DNA from: Myxococcus qinghaiensis
Lineage (GTDB): Bacteria > Myxococcota > Myxococcia > Myxococcales > Myxococcaceae
DNA: 64,000 nucleotides
Assembly: GCF_024198215.1 (NCBI RefSeq)
Contig: NZ_JAKCFA010000003.1
Coordinates: forward strand, 124,001-188,000
Direction: 5' to 3'
The notes beneath the pieces were generated by a model that searched no databases, was not told the DNA's origin, and saw only the letters and a program-made list of their open reading frames with translations. Position numbers and translations under genes: made by a program. Positions 8,034-23,428 of the stretch are shown here, piece by piece. Within the stretch, counting starts at the first letter, position 1. Every line of letters starts with the position of its first letter.

Positions 8034-9017
8034 CTACTCCTTCGCCGCCTCGCCACCCTCGGAGGCGACAGCCTCGGCCGCGGGCTGCTCGGCGACGACG
8101 GGAGCGCCCTTCATCTCCACGAGGGGACCCCGGCGCTCGCCGCCGCCACGGTCACCACCGCGGTCGCCACCGCGGCGATCCCGGTTGTCGCGGCGCGGGC
8201 CACGGCGGTCGTCACGGTCGCGACGGTCATCACGGCCCTCGCGCTCCTCCTGCTCGTCGCGCTCCGCCGCGCCAGACGCGCGGTAACGGGCGGCGCCCTC
8301 GATGCAGGCCTCGGCGATCTTCGAGGTGAAGAGCTTGATGGAGCGGATGGCGTCGTCGTTGCCGGGAATCACGAAGTCGATGCCGTCGGGATCGCAGTTC
8401 GTGTCCACCAGGCCAATCACGGGGATGCCCAGGCGGGTCGCCTCGTGGATGGCGATGTGCTCCTTCTTCGGGTCGATGATGAAGACGCAGCGGGGCAGCT
8501 TCGACATCTCCTTCACGCCGCCCAGGTTCTTCTCCAGCTTCTCCCGCTCGCGCTCCAGGGAGGCGACTTCCTTCTTGGGCAGACGGTCGAACGTCCCGTC
8601 CTCGGCCATCTTCTCCAGCGTCTTCAGCCGGTCGATGCCCTGCTTGATGGTCTTGAAGTTGGTCAGCGTGCCACCCAGCCAGCGGCTGGTGACGAAGTAC
8701 TGACCGGCGCGAGCGGCCTCCTCGCGGATGACGTCCTGCGCCTGCTTCTTGGTGCCGACGAACAGCACCGTGCCGCCACGGGCCGTCACGTCCGCCACGA
8801 AGCGGAACGCCGAACGGGCCATGGAGACCGTCTTCTGCAGGTCGATGATGTAGATGCCGTTGCGGGCACCGAAGATGTAGGGCTTCATCTTCGGGTTCCA
8901 GCGCTTCGTCTGGTGGCCGAAGTGGACGCCGGCCTCCAGGAGCTGCCGCATCGTGATGCCGCCGGCGGCGGCCATGGCCTGCTGCTGCGTCTGCGTTTCC
9001 TGCGTGTCGATCGACAT
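8034..9017 (-). CDS. rpsB: 30S ribosomal protein S2 with long charged C-terminal tail
   Basis: 327 residues, against about 240-260 in most bacteria. The first 250 residues are canonical S2 ([52 protein letters not shown]). The remaining 75 are low-complexity Arg/Asp/Gly-rich repeats (such as [12 protein letters not shown] and [11 protein letters not shown]) followed by an Ala/Glu-rich end, probably disordered. S2 is a late-assembling protein of the small subunit. Start ATG 9017 has GGAGAA upstream and matches family starts; in-frame sequence further upstream does not look coding. Confidence 0.96.
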   Translation of the reverse strand: MSIDTQETQTQQQAMAAAGGITMRQLLEAGVHFGHQTKRWNPKMKPYIFGARNGIYIIDLQKTVSMARSAFRFVADVTARGGTVLFVGTKKQAQDVIREEAARAGQYFVTSRWLGGTLTNFKTIKQGIDRLKTLEKMAEDGTFDRLPKKEVASLEREREKLEKNLGGVKEMSKLPRCVFIIDPKKEHIAIHEATRLGIPVIGLVDTNCDPDGIDFVIPGNDDAIRSIKLFTSKIAEACIEGAARYRASGAAERDEQEEREGRDDRRDRDDRRGPRRDNRDRRGGDRGGDRGGGERRGPLVEMKGAPVVAEQPAAEAVASEGGEAAKE

Positions 9018-9410
9018 GTGTTTCTCCGGTTGTTCCGCCACACCCGGGTGTTGCTCCGGCCGTGACTTCCGGGAGCGAGGACCCTCCTTTCGCAGGAAGT
9101 CCTCCACTCACGAGAGCACCGGCGACCGGCACGGGCGTGTGTGAAGTGGGTACGACTCGGGGTTGACACCCTCGACCCCAGACTACGAGGCGGGGGGTCC
9201 TTAACAGAACCCTTCCCGGCGGCGCAAGCTTCGCTTCACCGCCGTGGCGGGAAGAAGGCTCATGCCCGCCCCGCCGCCCTCCTGGCGCCCTTTCCAGGCC
9301 CCCCGAGGGCGGGGCCGAGCGCTGGAAAGAGGACCGGCGCGGCCCGCCGCCCGACAACCCCGGGCGGCGCCGCGCCGGCGCCCTGCTCCCGACGTCCCAA
9401 GAAGGGCCGA
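9018..9410 (-). other. rpsB upstream region; no gene
   Basis: This stretch of about 390 bases between secA and rpsB contains the secA terminator structures (9290-9378) and must also hold the rpsB promoter. The best minus-strand candidate I see is TTGCGC, 17 bases, TTAAGG around 9201-9229, which is weak. No credible open frame was found. Confidence 0.4.
9290..9378 (-). terminator. Double hairpin terminator after secA
   Basis: The proximal hairpin (9334-9378) pairs CCGGCGCGGC plus GCCGCCC with GGGCGGC plus GCCGCGCCGG around loop GACAACCCC, with a two-base bulge. On the minus strand it is followed by TCCTCTTTCC. A second inverted repeat, CTTTCCA-GGCCCC with GGGGCC-TGGAAAG (9290-9329), lies behind it. 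Confidence 0.7.
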
Positions 9411-12254
<2,844 letters not shown>

Positions 12255-12426
12255 TCGTTGACTCTCTCGCGGCCGGAGAATCCTCGAAGGACGGCGGCGA
12301 GTGAAGGGAAATCCCTGGAGATGTAAGGGAGGCTTGGTGGGAAACCACGCGCGCCTCTTGAAACTTCCTCTCGGCCGGTTGCCCAGCGCGCATCGGTTCA
12401 GAGTAAAGCGGAAAGGAGCCCACGCA

Positions 12427-13632
12427 ATGTCCCCTCCGCGAAATCCCCGCCGCCGGCCTGCCCGGGGCGCCCCCTCGAAGTCCCCTCGTCGCCCTGACCG
12501 CCCGGCGCCGCCCTCCCACCGCAAGCCCGCCCCCACCCAGGGTAAGGCGGCCCCTGCACGCACCGCGCCGCCCCCTCCGCCCGCCCCTCCCAGGGCGCGC
12601 ATTCCCCCCATGCCCGCACAGACGCAGCCTCCCCAGGTCGGGCGGTGGCTGTGGACCTGCCGGGCCGGCTTCGAATCCCACCTCTTCGAGGAGCTGGCCT
12701 GGGCCGGCATGGCCCCTCGCCTGCTTGGCGAGGCCCTGGTGGAGAGCGACTCGCAGCCCGGGCTGGTCCCCGCCTTCGCGCGCGCCGCCTGGCGGGTGGT
12801 CGCCGCCCTTCCTCCTGGCACCCCGGAGGCCCACGCCGACGCGGCGGCCCGGGCCATCCTCGCCCTGCCAGGAGCGGGCCCCTGGGTCCTCCAGTCCTTC
12901 ACGCCCGACAGCCCTCGGGGCAACACGCTGGCGGCCCCCGCGGAGGCGCTGGAGGCGGCGGTGCGCGCGCGACTGCCGGCGGAGCGGCTGCTGGAGGACG
13001 CGGCGCGGGCCCGGGAGTCCGGCGCCCGGCTGGTGGCGCTGTGCGTGGCCCCCGACGGCGTGACGGCCGTGGGCGCCGTCTCCGCGCGGGAGGCGCTGTC
13101 CCTGGCCCCCGGTGGACGGCAGCGGATGCGCCGGGAGGTGGAGTCTCCCTCCCGGGCCGCCATGAAATTGGAGGAGGCGCTGGATGGGCTGGCCTTCGAG
13201 CCGGGACGGGGCGATGTCTGCGTGGACCTGGGCGCGGCGCCCGGTGGGTGGACGCAGCGCCTGGTGGCCCGGGGAGCGAAGGTCGTGGCGGTGGACCCGG
13301 CGAAGCTGATGCCCGAGCTCGCCTCGAACAGCCGGGTGAAGCACATCCAGGAGAGCGCCTTCTCCTACGCCCCCGAGGAGAGCGCCGACTGGCTCTTCTG
13401 CGACATGGCCTGGCGGCCGTTGGAGGTGGCCCAGCTGCTGGCCAAGTGGGGGCGCCGGGGCTGGGCGAGCCACCTCGTCGCCAACATCAAGCTGCCCATG
13501 AAGGACAAGAACCCCATCCTCCTGCGCGTTCGCCACACGCTCGTCGAGGAGGGCGGCTGGGAGGGCCTCACCGTCCGGCAGCTCTACCATGACCGGGATG
13601 AGGTGACGGTGACGGCCCACCGGCTGCGCTGA
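12427..13632 (+). CDS. rlmM: 23S rRNA 2'-O-ribose methyltransferase, RlmM-like
   Basis: 401 residues, start ATG with GGAG upstream. A Pro/Arg-rich N-terminal tail of about 65 residues precedes a degenerate THUMP-like region and an FtsJ/RrmJ-type methyltransferase domain with the SAM motif [23 protein letters not shown], and [11 protein letters not shown] carrying the conserved Lys. RlmM methylates C2498 of 23S rRNA in E. coli; the same role is inferred. The basic tail may bind RNA. It is divergent from secA. Confidence 0.85.
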   Translation: MSPPRNPRRRPARGAPSKSPRRPDRPAPPSHRKPAPTQGKAAPARTAPPPPPAPPRARIPPMPAQTQPPQVGRWLWTCRAGFESHLFEELAWAGMAPRLLGEALVESDSQPGLVPAFARAAWRVVAALPPGTPEAHADAAARAILALPGAGPWVLQSFTPDSPRGNTLAAPAEALEAAVRARLPAERLLEDAARARESGARLVALCVAPDGVTAVGAVSAREALSLAPGGRQRMRREVESPSRAAMKLEEALDGLAFEPGRGDVCVDLGAAPGGWTQRLVARGAKVVAVDPAKLMPELASNSRVKHIQESAFSYAPEESADWLFCDMAWRPLEVAQLLAKWGRRGWASHLVANIKLPMKDKNPILLRVRHTLVEEGGWEGLTVRQLYHDRDEVTVTAHRLR

Positions 13633-13646
13633 CGGGAAGCCCCTGC

Positions 13647-13665
13647 GCGCGTCCTCGTGACGCGC
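13647..13665 (+). terminator. Short hairpin after rlmM
   Basis: Perfect 7-bp arms GCGCGTC and GACGCGC around CTCGT, 14 bases after the rlmM stop. There is no T-run. Confidence 0.4.
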
Positions 13666-13681
13666 TAGAGATGCGAGTCAG

Positions 13682-14392
13682 ATGCCCTATCCGCTCGACG
13701 ACGCCACCGCCACCGCCCTCATCGCCCTCCACCCCTGGGTGCTGACCCGCAGCCCCCAGGCGCCCGTGCAGGCCGCCGTCGAGGTGCTCCTCCAGGCCGA
13801 GCAGGCCCGCCGAGGCCACCCGGACCCGAAGACGGGCGCGCTCCAGGTGCCCGCGCTCACCCAGGGCAACCTCCTGAAGGAGGAGTACGACCTGTCCACG
13901 CACGCGCACCATGACGGGTGGCGCGTGGGCGCGGTCATCGCGGACGTGAAGGAGATGATCTCCCTCAACGCCCGCTTCGGCTTCGCCACCGGCGACGCGA
14001 TTCTGCGCGCCACCGTGGAGTCGCTCGCCGCGCAGTACCCCGGCGCCAAGGTGCTTCGCCTCCACCCGGACGCCTTCGCCGCGCTGCTGGTCCCCACCTC
14101 CCAGCTCACCGTGAGCGCGGACCTGGCCGGCCCCACCCACGAGCGCCTCTCGCGCGACGTGCGCCGCGTCCTCCCCGAGGGCACTCCCGACACGGAAGCG
14201 CCGAGCTGGACGGTGAGCCTGCTGGAGGTGACGGTGGACTCGCCCTCGCACTGGCAGGTGCTGGGGCCGCTGCTCTGGGCGGAGCTGGAGCGCGCCCACG
14301 TCATGCAGCGCAGCGGTCGCGCCGACGGGCTCCAGCAGCGACGAATCCGGCTGGATGCGTCCATCCCCGGGCCCGCCACGCTGTCACGCTGA
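13682..14392 (+). CDS. Degenerate GGDEF-domain protein
   Basis: 236 residues. The N-terminal 65 residues have no recognised domain. From about 75 the chain follows a GGDEF domain (VGAVIADVKEMISLNARFGFATGD, where active enzymes have LDIDHFKxxND...GHxxGD), but the signature loop is LHPDAFAALLVP instead of GG[DE]EF. It is therefore predicted not to synthesise c-di-GMP, and the I-site is absent. It could bind nucleotides or partners. The ribosome-binding site is weak. Confidence 0.7.
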   Translation: MPYPLDDATATALIALHPWVLTRSPQAPVQAAVEVLLQAEQARRGHPDPKTGALQVPALTQGNLLKEEYDLSTHAHHDGWRVGAVIADVKEMISLNARFGFATGDAILRATVESLAAQYPGAKVLRLHPDAFAALLVPTSQLTVSADLAGPTHERLSRDVRRVLPEGTPDTEAPSWTVSLLEVTVDSPSHWQVLGPLLWAELERAHVMQRSGRADGLQQRRIRLDASIPGPATLSR

Positions 14393-14453
14393 GGGAAGGA
14401 AGCAGGGCCCCGGGGGCGAGCCTCAAGGGCCCGACGTCCCTGGGACAGCCACG

Positions 14454-14474
14454 CTCCCGAGCCGGGCTCGGGAG
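14454..14474. terminator. Hairpin between convergent genes
   Basis: CTCCCGAGC, loop CGG, GCTCGGGAG lies between the converging GGDEF-like and M23 genes. It is a perfect 9-bp stem without a T-run. Confidence 0.5.
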
Positions 14475-14491
14475 GCACCACACCCCGAGGA

Positions 14492-15409
14492 CTACTCCTC
14501 GAGGATGAACTTGCGCGGGTTCTGCGGGATGCCGTTGACGCGGACCTCATAGTGCAGGTGCGGTCCAGTGGAGCGGCCCGTGTTGCCCACCGCGGCGATG
14601 AGCGAGCCGCGCTTCACCCTGTCACCGGCCTTCACCAGCATCTTCGCCAGGTGGCCGTAGCGCGTCTTGATGCCGTAGCCGTGGTCCACGACGATGACGT
14701 TGCCGTAGCCACCCTCAAGGCCCGCGAACACCACCGTGCCGTCCGACGGCGAGAAGACTTCCTTCCCGTGCGGTGCGGCGATGTCGAGACCCGCGTGCAT
14801 GACGCGGTCGGCGGTGTACGGGTCCACACGCTGACCGAAGTCGCTCGTCACCCAACCGCGCGCGGGCCAGACGGACGGCGTGGAGGCCAAGAGCGACTTC
14901 TGGTCCTGGAAGTACGCCTGCAGTTCCTGGAGGCTCTGCTCCTGACGGGTGGCCTCCGCGCTCAGCTTGTCCAGGCGCCCCATCAGCAGCTTGGGCGTCT
15001 CGGTGGTGGTCAGCTGGGTGAACTGGGTGTCCGTCGCCGGCACCTGGGTGCCCGCTTCCGGCTCCGTGGGGCCCATCGCCAGGTTGCGCTGCGGGTCCGA
15101 CAGCAGCGTCATCGCCCGGAGCTTCTGGTCGAAGCGCTCCACCCGGTCCAACGTGGAGCCGATGTGCTCGATTCGCTCCCGCACCGACTTGAGCTGCGAG
15201 CGCAGCGTCAGGTTCTCCTCGCGGAGGATGCGGTTCTCGGAGGCGTCCGCCGCCACCTGGAAGTAGTGGATGCTCGCACCCGCGCTCAGTCCCACCACCA
15301 GCATCAACCCCATCCCCACCTGCATCAGGAACGAGCGTTGGATGGTGTACCGCTTCACCGGCGCGTCATGGTCCGGGATCACCATCAACGTGAAGGACTT
15401 TTTCGCCAC
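14492..15409 (-). CDS. M23-family peptidoglycan endopeptidase, membrane anchored
   Basis: 305 residues. A short cytoplasmic N-terminus is followed by one transmembrane segment (about 29-47), a coiled-coil stretch (about 58-95), and a LytM/M23 domain from about 185. Zinc ligands are visible in MHAGLDIAAPHG and HLHYEVRVNG. The arrangement matches the DipM/MepM-like cell-wall endopeptidases that trim or activate murein hydrolysis during growth and division. All catalytic positions appear intact. A candidate promoter with a flanking inverted repeat lies 140-165 bases upstream. Confidence 0.9.
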   Translation of the reverse strand: MAKKSFTLMVIPDHDAPVKRYTIQRSFLMQVGMGLMLVVGLSAGASIHYFQVAADASENRILREENLTLRSQLKSVRERIEHIGSTLDRVERFDQKLRAMTLLSDPQRNLAMGPTEPEAGTQVPATDTQFTQLTTTETPKLLMGRLDKLSAEATRQEQSLQELQAYFQDQKSLLASTPSVWPARGWVTSDFGQRVDPYTADRVMHAGLDIAAPHGKEVFSPSDGTVVFAGLEGGYGNVIVVDHGYGIKTRYGHLAKMLVKAGDRVKRGSLIAAVGNTGRSTGPHLHYEVRVNGIPQNPRKFILEE

Positions 15410-15530
15410 GGGACAGCTCCCTGCTTGCGTGGGACATCCGGCGCCAGAAGCTAAGTCGCTCCCTGTCGCCCAACACCTCCCCCCACCGCCACACCCCGCC
15501 GACTTCGTCTCCGGGCGACGTCTGCCCGGA

Positions 15531-15575
15531 TTGGAAACGTTTGGGCAGCTACCATTCAGTTTCCAAGAGTGTCAA
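15531..15575 (-). promoter_or_regulatory. Promoter of the M23 peptidase with candidate operator
   Basis: On the minus strand a perfect -35 TTGACA (15575-15570) is followed after 18 bases by TAGCTG (15551-15546, weak -10). An inverted repeat TTGGAAAC (15531-15538) and GTTTCCAA (15559-15566) brackets the -10 region, suggesting a regulator-binding site. Confidence 0.45.
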
Positions 15576-15624
15576 GGTCAACAGTGACCTGACGCGGTGT
15601 TTGTCGGCCACGGGGCCGGGGACC

Positions 15625-16464
15625 TCAGGGGGCGACCCGCACCACGATGACGGTGATGTTGTCGTCGCCGCCACGCTCGTTGGCGAAGTCGACGAGGCGC
15701 TTGGGCACGTCCTCGAAGCGCTGGGCCTGGGCCACCACTTCGTGGATTTCGCGGTCCTCGAGCATGTTGGCGAGGCCGTCCGAGCACAGGAGGAACACGT
15801 CGCCGGGCTCGGAGACGAGCCCCATCACGTCCACCTGGACTTCCTCTTCGAAGCCCACCGAGCGGGTGATGATGTTCTTGTACCGGGAGTGCTTGGCCTC
15901 CTCCGGCGTAATCATCCCGGCCTTGATCTGCTCGTTGACCAGCGAGTGGTCCTCGGAGATCTGCTGGATGAGGTCGCCTCGGATGAGGTACGCGCGGCTG
16001 TCGCCCACGTGGGCGAAGAAGGCGTGCTCCTCGCGCACCACGAGCGAAATCACCGTGGTGCCCATGCCCGACAGCCGTGGGTCTTCCTGCGCCGCCGTGT
16101 AGATGGCGAGACACGCCTTCTCCACGGCCGTGCGCAGGGCCTCCGGTATCGGTGAGTCCTGCAGGTTCGGTACGGACAGGAACGGATTGTCCTTGCCCTC
16201 CCGAGCCCGCCGGAGCTCCTTGTCGATGGTCTCGACGGCGATGCGCGACGCAGTACCGCCGCCGGCATGGCCGCCCATTCCATCCGCCACGACGTAGAGC
16301 TGGAGCTCATCGTCGATGAGGAAGCTGTCCTCGTTGTGATTGCGCTTCCGCCCGACATCCGTCAGGCCAGCGGAAACAACTTTCAGGCGGGAGGCCGCGG
16401 TCTGCCCTGCGGTGTTGGACACACCAATGATGCTATGTGAGACCCACCGATGGGGCAAGGACAC
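15625..16464 (-). CDS. PP2C-family protein Ser/Thr phosphatase
   Basis: 279 residues. Metal-binding and catalytic motifs are all present: GRKRNHNEDS, VVADGMGGHAGGGTAS, GDSRAYL, DHSLVNEQ, LLCSDGLANML and the final GGDDNITVIVV. It is expected to dephosphorylate Ser/Thr-phosphorylated proteins and so oppose the Hanks-type kinases abundant in myxobacteria. Start taken at GTG 16464, with AAGG six bases upstream; a shorter start at an internal GTG (SNTAGQ...) is possible. It lies 18 bases downstream of recN and may be co-transcribed with it. Confidence 0.92.
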   Translation of the reverse strand: MSLPHRWVSHSIIGVSNTAGQTAASRLKVVSAGLTDVGRKRNHNEDSFLIDDELQLYVVADGMGGHAGGGTASRIAVETIDKELRRAREGKDNPFLSVPNLQDSPIPEALRTAVEKACLAIYTAAQEDPRLSGMGTTVISLVVREEHAFFAHVGDSRAYLIRGDLIQQISEDHSLVNEQIKAGMITPEEAKHSRYKNIITRSVGFEEEVQVDVMGLVSEPGDVFLLCSDGLANMLEDREIHEVVAQAQRFEDVPKRLVDFANERGGDDNITVIVVRVAP

Positions 16465-16482
16465 GGATGACCTTGCAGCGCG

Positions 16483-18222
16483 TCAAGCCAATCTTCGGAG
16501 GCGGCCACGGGGTCCGCCCTCGGGTCCGGACTCCCTCCGAGTCCTCGGCGCCCCCAGGGAACGGTGGGCCGAGCGCACCAGGGCCTCCGCGGCGCCCAGC
16601 GCCTCCCGGGTGACCTCCACGCCGGACATCATCCGGGCCAGCTCCTGCGTGCGGTCCGAGCCCGCCGCCAGAACAGTCACCTGGGAGACGGTTCGCTCCG
16701 CCTTCACCGCCTTGCGGATGAGCAGGTGGGCGTCCGCGTAGGCCGCCACCTGGGGCAGATGGGTGATGCAGAGCACCTGACGGTGACCGCTCACCTCCTT
16801 GATCATCCGCCCCACCACGTCCGCAATCGCGCCGCTCACGCCCGCGTCGGCCTCGTCCAGGACGTAGCAGCCACACGCGTCGCTGCCCGCCAGGGCCCGC
16901 TTCAGGGCCAAGAGCAGCCGGCTCGCCTCACCGCCCGAGGCCACCTTCGCCAGGGGCCGGGCCGGCTCGCCGGGGTTCGCGCTGAAGAAGAACTCCACCT
17001 CGTCCGCGCCATCCGGACGCAGCGTCTCCCCGGGCGTCACGCGCACCTCGAAGGCCGCCTTGCCCATGGCCAGGTGCCCCAGGCCCTCGCGCACCTGCGC
17101 GGAGAACGCCACGGCGCTCGTCGTGCGGGCCTTGGACAGCGCCCGGGCCGCCTTGCGCGCCCGCTCCTCCACCTTGCGCCGCTCCGTGGCCAGCTCCTCG
17201 AGCACTTCCTGGCGGTTCTCCAGCGTGCCCAGCTCCGTCTCCAGCTCGCCGCGCTTCTTCAGCACGCCGTCCAGCGTGGCGCCGTGCTTGCGGCACAGCC
17301 GCTTGAGGCCATCCAGCCGCTCGTCCACGTCCGCCAGCCGCCCGGGGTCCGACTCCAGCCCCTCCACGTACCGGTTGAGCCGCCGCTGCGCCTCCTCCAG
17401 CTCCGACAGGGCCGTGCTCAGCGACTGGGCCACCGGCGAAAGCGTCGCGTCGCACTTCACCGCGTCGTGCACCAGGCCCAGGGCCCGGCCCACCGTCTCC
17501 AGCGCCGAGGCTTCCTCCCCGGCCACGAGCAGCTCCGCCTCCGACCCCAGGCGCCTGAGCTTCTCCGCGCTCGACAGCCGCTTGCGCTCGGCGTCCAGCT
17601 TCACGTCCTCGCCGGACTCCGGGTCGATGCGCGTGATTTCGTCGAGCTGGAAGCGCAGGAACTCCGCGCGCTCCCGCACCTTGGCCTCGTCCCCACCCAG
17701 GGCCTCCATGCGCGCGTCCACCTCCCGCAGCGCGGAGTACTCCCCGAAGTAGGTCGCGAGCGCCTCCTCCACCTCCCCGTACCTGTCGAGCAGCACCCGA
17801 TGCAGGCCCGAGTCGAAGAGGCTGACGTGCTCGTGCTGCCCCGCGAGGTCCACCGCCCCTCGCGTCAGCTTGGCCAGCACCCCCACCGTGACGAGGGCGC
17901 CGTTGACGTAGACCTTGCCCCTTCCAGTGCGCCCCAACACGCGGCGCACCAGCACCTCCTCGCCCAGGTCCGGAAGGCCCAGCTCCTCCAGGCGCGCGCC
18001 CAGCACCGACGTGCGAGCGAAGACGCCCTCCACGGACGCCTCCTCGCAGCCGGCGCGGATGACATCCGCGTCCGCCCTGCCTCCCAGCAGCAAGCCCAAT
18101 GAATCCACGAGGATGGACTTGCCCGCACCCGTCTCACCCGTGAGGACGGTGAGGCCGGCTCCGAACGCCACCTCCACCTCCTCGATCACCGCCACGTTCG
18201 AAATCCGCAGACCCAGCAGCAC
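16483..18222 (-). CDS. recN: DNA repair protein RecN
   Basis: 579 residues, SMC-like. The N-terminal ATPase half has Walker A GETGAGKSIL; a central coiled-coil region follows; the C-terminal half has the signature ASGGEASRLLLALK and Walker B LDEADAGVSG. RecN acts in recombinational repair of double-strand breaks. The GTG start at 18222 is supported by GGAGGG upstream and by the family N-terminus (LLGLRISNVAVIEEVEV). A sequence resembling a myxobacterial SOS box lies about 35-51 bases upstream. Confidence 0.96.
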   Translation of the reverse strand: MLLGLRISNVAVIEEVEVAFGAGLTVLTGETGAGKSILVDSLGLLLGGRADADVIRAGCEEASVEGVFARTSVLGARLEELGLPDLGEEVLVRRVLGRTGRGKVYVNGALVTVGVLAKLTRGAVDLAGQHEHVSLFDSGLHRVLLDRYGEVEEALATYFGEYSALREVDARMEALGGDEAKVRERAEFLRFQLDEITRIDPESGEDVKLDAERKRLSSAEKLRRLGSEAELLVAGEEASALETVGRALGLVHDAVKCDATLSPVAQSLSTALSELEEAQRRLNRYVEGLESDPGRLADVDERLDGLKRLCRKHGATLDGVLKKRGELETELGTLENRQEVLEELATERRKVEERARKAARALSKARTTSAVAFSAQVREGLGHLAMGKAAFEVRVTPGETLRPDGADEVEFFFSANPGEPARPLAKVASGGEASRLLLALKRALAGSDACGCYVLDEADAGVSGAIADVVGRMIKEVSGHRQVLCITHLPQVAAYADAHLLIRKAVKAERTVSQVTVLAAGSDRTQELARMMSGVEVTREALGAAEALVRSAHRSLGAPRTRRESGPEGGPRGRLRRLA

Positions 18223-18256
18223 GCGCGCCCTCCAATGTCCGTACGACGGCCCTGGC

Positions 18257-18273
18257 ACTGAACACCCTAACAG
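18257..18273 (-). promoter_or_regulatory. Possible LexA (SOS) box upstream of recN
   Basis: On the minus strand CTGTTAGGGTGTTCAGT matches 14 of 17 positions of the Myxococcus LexA-box consensus as I recall it (CTRHAMRYBYGTTCAGS), including the GTTCAG core. The consensus is from memory. Confidence 0.35.
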
Positions 18274-18334
18274 GTCCCCCTGACACTGCACAGGCGTTCC
18301 GTTCAGCCGCACGGATGGCGGGCGGGGGGAGGGC

Positions 18335-18353
18335 GGGGTTCCGTCGGAACCCC
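18335..18353 (-). terminator. Hairpin after the SNF2 helicase gene
   Basis: Perfect arms GGGGTTCC and GGAACCCC around GTC lie 17 bases past the helicase stop. No T-run follows on the minus strand. Confidence 0.5.
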
Positions 18354-18369
18354 AACCATCCCCTCCGTC

Positions 18370-21636
<3,267 letters not shown>

Positions 21637-21771
21637 AGGCCCCTGGCTCCTAAGCGCCGGGGAACCCCTGCCACTAGCACAGCAAGAGGGCTCCCGCTCG
21701 CGGGAAATTTGGATGAGTCGGCCAGCGGAAGCAGCCACCGACATCAGGCTATGAGACCATCAACGCTCGCC

Positions 21772-22758
21772 ATGGCCCGGACCGTCCGCCCCCGTGTCTT
21801 CGTGACCCGCCAGCTCCCTGGAGAGGCCCTCGGCCGACTGAGCAGGCACGTGGACCTGTCCGTCTGGGAGGAGGAACTGCCACCTTCCCGTGACGCCCTG
21901 CTGACCCAGGCGGCCCTCGCCGAGGGGCTCGTCACCCTGCTGACGGACCGGGTGGACGCCCGCCTGCTTGCCTGTGCTCCGAGGCTCCGGGCCGTCAGCA
22001 ACGTGGCTGTCGGCTACGACAATATCGACGTCCCCGCCTGCACCGAGCGGCGTGTAGCGGTCGGAAACACCCCGGGCGCCCTCACGGAGACCTCCGCGGA
22101 CTTCGCCTTCGCCCTGATTCTGGGGCTGGCCCGGCGCGTGGCGGAGGCGGACGCCTTCGTCCGGGCGGGCAAGTGGCGGACCTGGAGCCCCACCCTCCTC
22201 CTGGGCACGGACGTGTACGGCGCCACCCTGGGTATCGTCGGCCCTGGAGCCATCGGCTCGGCGGTGGCCCGGCGGGCCCGGGGCTTCGGGATGCGCATCC
22301 TGTACGTGAGCCGCGAGCCGAAGCCCGCGCTGGAGGCGGAGACGGGCGCCCACCAGGTGGACAAGGCCACGCTCCTGGCCGAAGCGGACATCCTCACCCT
22401 GCATGTCCCGCTGACTCCCGCGACGAAGCACTGGGTGGGACGCGCGGAGCTGGCGGCGATGAAGCCGGGGGCGCTGCTCGTCAACACGGCGCGCGGCGGA
22501 GTCGTAGACCAGGACGCGCTCGTCGATGCGCTTCGCGACGGAAGACTGGGCGGGGCGGCCCTGGACGTGACGGACCCCGAGCCCCTGCCTCCGGACAGCC
22601 CGCTGATGACCCTGCCCAACATCCTGCTGGCGCCGCACATCGCCAGCGCGTCACATGCCACCCGGGGGCGCATGGCCTCCATGGCGGTGGACAACCTGCT
22701 GGCCGCGCTGGAGGGACGGCGGCCACCCCACTGCGTCAACCCGGAGGTCTTCGAATGA
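21772..22758 (+). CDS. D-2-hydroxyacid dehydrogenase (glyoxylate/hydroxypyruvate reductase-like)
   Basis: 328 residues. The NAD(P) site is [18 protein letters not shown]. The catalytic Arg lies in [14 protein letters not shown], the Glu in [10 protein letters not shown] and the His in [13 protein letters not shown]. It reduces a 2-oxoacid such as glyoxylate or hydroxypyruvate, or runs in reverse. An alternative ATG at 21751 adds seven residues; neither start has a strong ribosome-binding site. Its TGA overlaps the apt ATG (ATGA), so the two are translationally coupled. Confidence 0.88.
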   Translation: MARTVRPRVFVTRQLPGEALGRLSRHVDLSVWEEELPPSRDALLTQAALAEGLVTLLTDRVDARLLACAPRLRAVSNVAVGYDNIDVPACTERRVAVGNTPGALTETSADFAFALILGLARRVAEADAFVRAGKWRTWSPTLLLGTDVYGATLGIVGPGAIGSAVARRARGFGMRILYVSREPKPALEAETGAHQVDKATLLAEADILTLHVPLTPATKHWVGRAELAAMKPGALLVNTARGGVVDQDALVDALRDGRLGGAALDVTDPEPLPPDSPLMTLPNILLAPHIASASHATRGRMASMAVDNLLAALEGRRPPHCVNPEVFE

Positions 22759-23309
22759 CCGCGCCCGCCGTGAGCATCCCCGACACCACCCTCGTCGCCG
22801 ACCTGAACGCCCGCCTGCGCGACGTGCCCGACTTCCCCAAGCCCGGCATCGTCTTCAAGGACATCACCCCCGTGCTCGCCGACCCGCGCCTGTTCGGCCG
22901 GGTCATCAACGCCATGGCCGCGCCATTCCGGGGTCAGCACCTCACCAAGGTCGTCGGCGTGGAGGCCCGCGGGTTCCTCCTGGGCGCCCCCATCGCCCTG
23001 GCGCTGGGCGCCGGCTTCGTCCCCGCGCGCAAGCCGGGCAAGCTGCCCCACCGCTCCATCGTCGAGCGCTACTCGCTGGAGTACGGCGCGGACGGCGTGG
23101 AGATGCACGAGGACGCCATCCTCCAGGGCGAGCGCGTGCTGGTCGTGGATGACGTGCTCGCCACCGGCGGGACGGCGGAGGCCACCGCGAAGCTGGTGAA
23201 GCGACTGGGTGGAGAGCTGGTCGGCTTCAGCTTCCTCATCACCCTCGACTTCCTCCAGGGCCACAAGCGCCTGGGGCACGACAAGGTGACGACGCTGCTG
23301 ACGTTCTGA
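22755..23309 (+). CDS. apt: Adenine phosphoribosyltransferase
   Basis: 184 residues. It has the N-terminal [17 protein letters not shown], the VEARGF loop, and the PRPP-binding motif [14 protein letters not shown]. It salvages adenine to AMP using PRPP. The four-base overlap with the dehydrogenase upstream indicates an operon. About 120 bases without obvious signals separate it from the next gene. Confidence 0.96.
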   Translation: MTAPAVSIPDTTLVADLNARLRDVPDFPKPGIVFKDITPVLADPRLFGRVINAMAAPFRGQHLTKVVGVEARGFLLGAPIALALGAGFVPARKPGKLPHRSIVERYSLEYGADGVEMHEDAILQGERVLVVDDVLATGGTAEATAKLVKRLGGELVGFSFLITLDFLQGHKRLGHDKVTTLLTF

Positions 23310-23428
23310 CGCGCTGAAGTGACAAGTCCGAGCGGCCCGGGCCTCCATCCCTTCCCCGCCCGCCTGCTGCCGCGCCTGCCGCGCATGGTCACCTGAGAAC
23401 GGAAGGCTCGTTCGACAGGGGGAGTGTC

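Noticed and set aside
9163..9190. A perfect plus-strand TTGACA
   Set aside because: No plus-strand gene follows and no suitable -10 is present; it falls within the rpsB upstream region by chance.
12255..13346. Upstream in-frame extension of secA
   Set aside because: The frame is open for 364 more codons, but the sequence is antisense to rlmM and the conserved SecA N-terminus starts at 12254.
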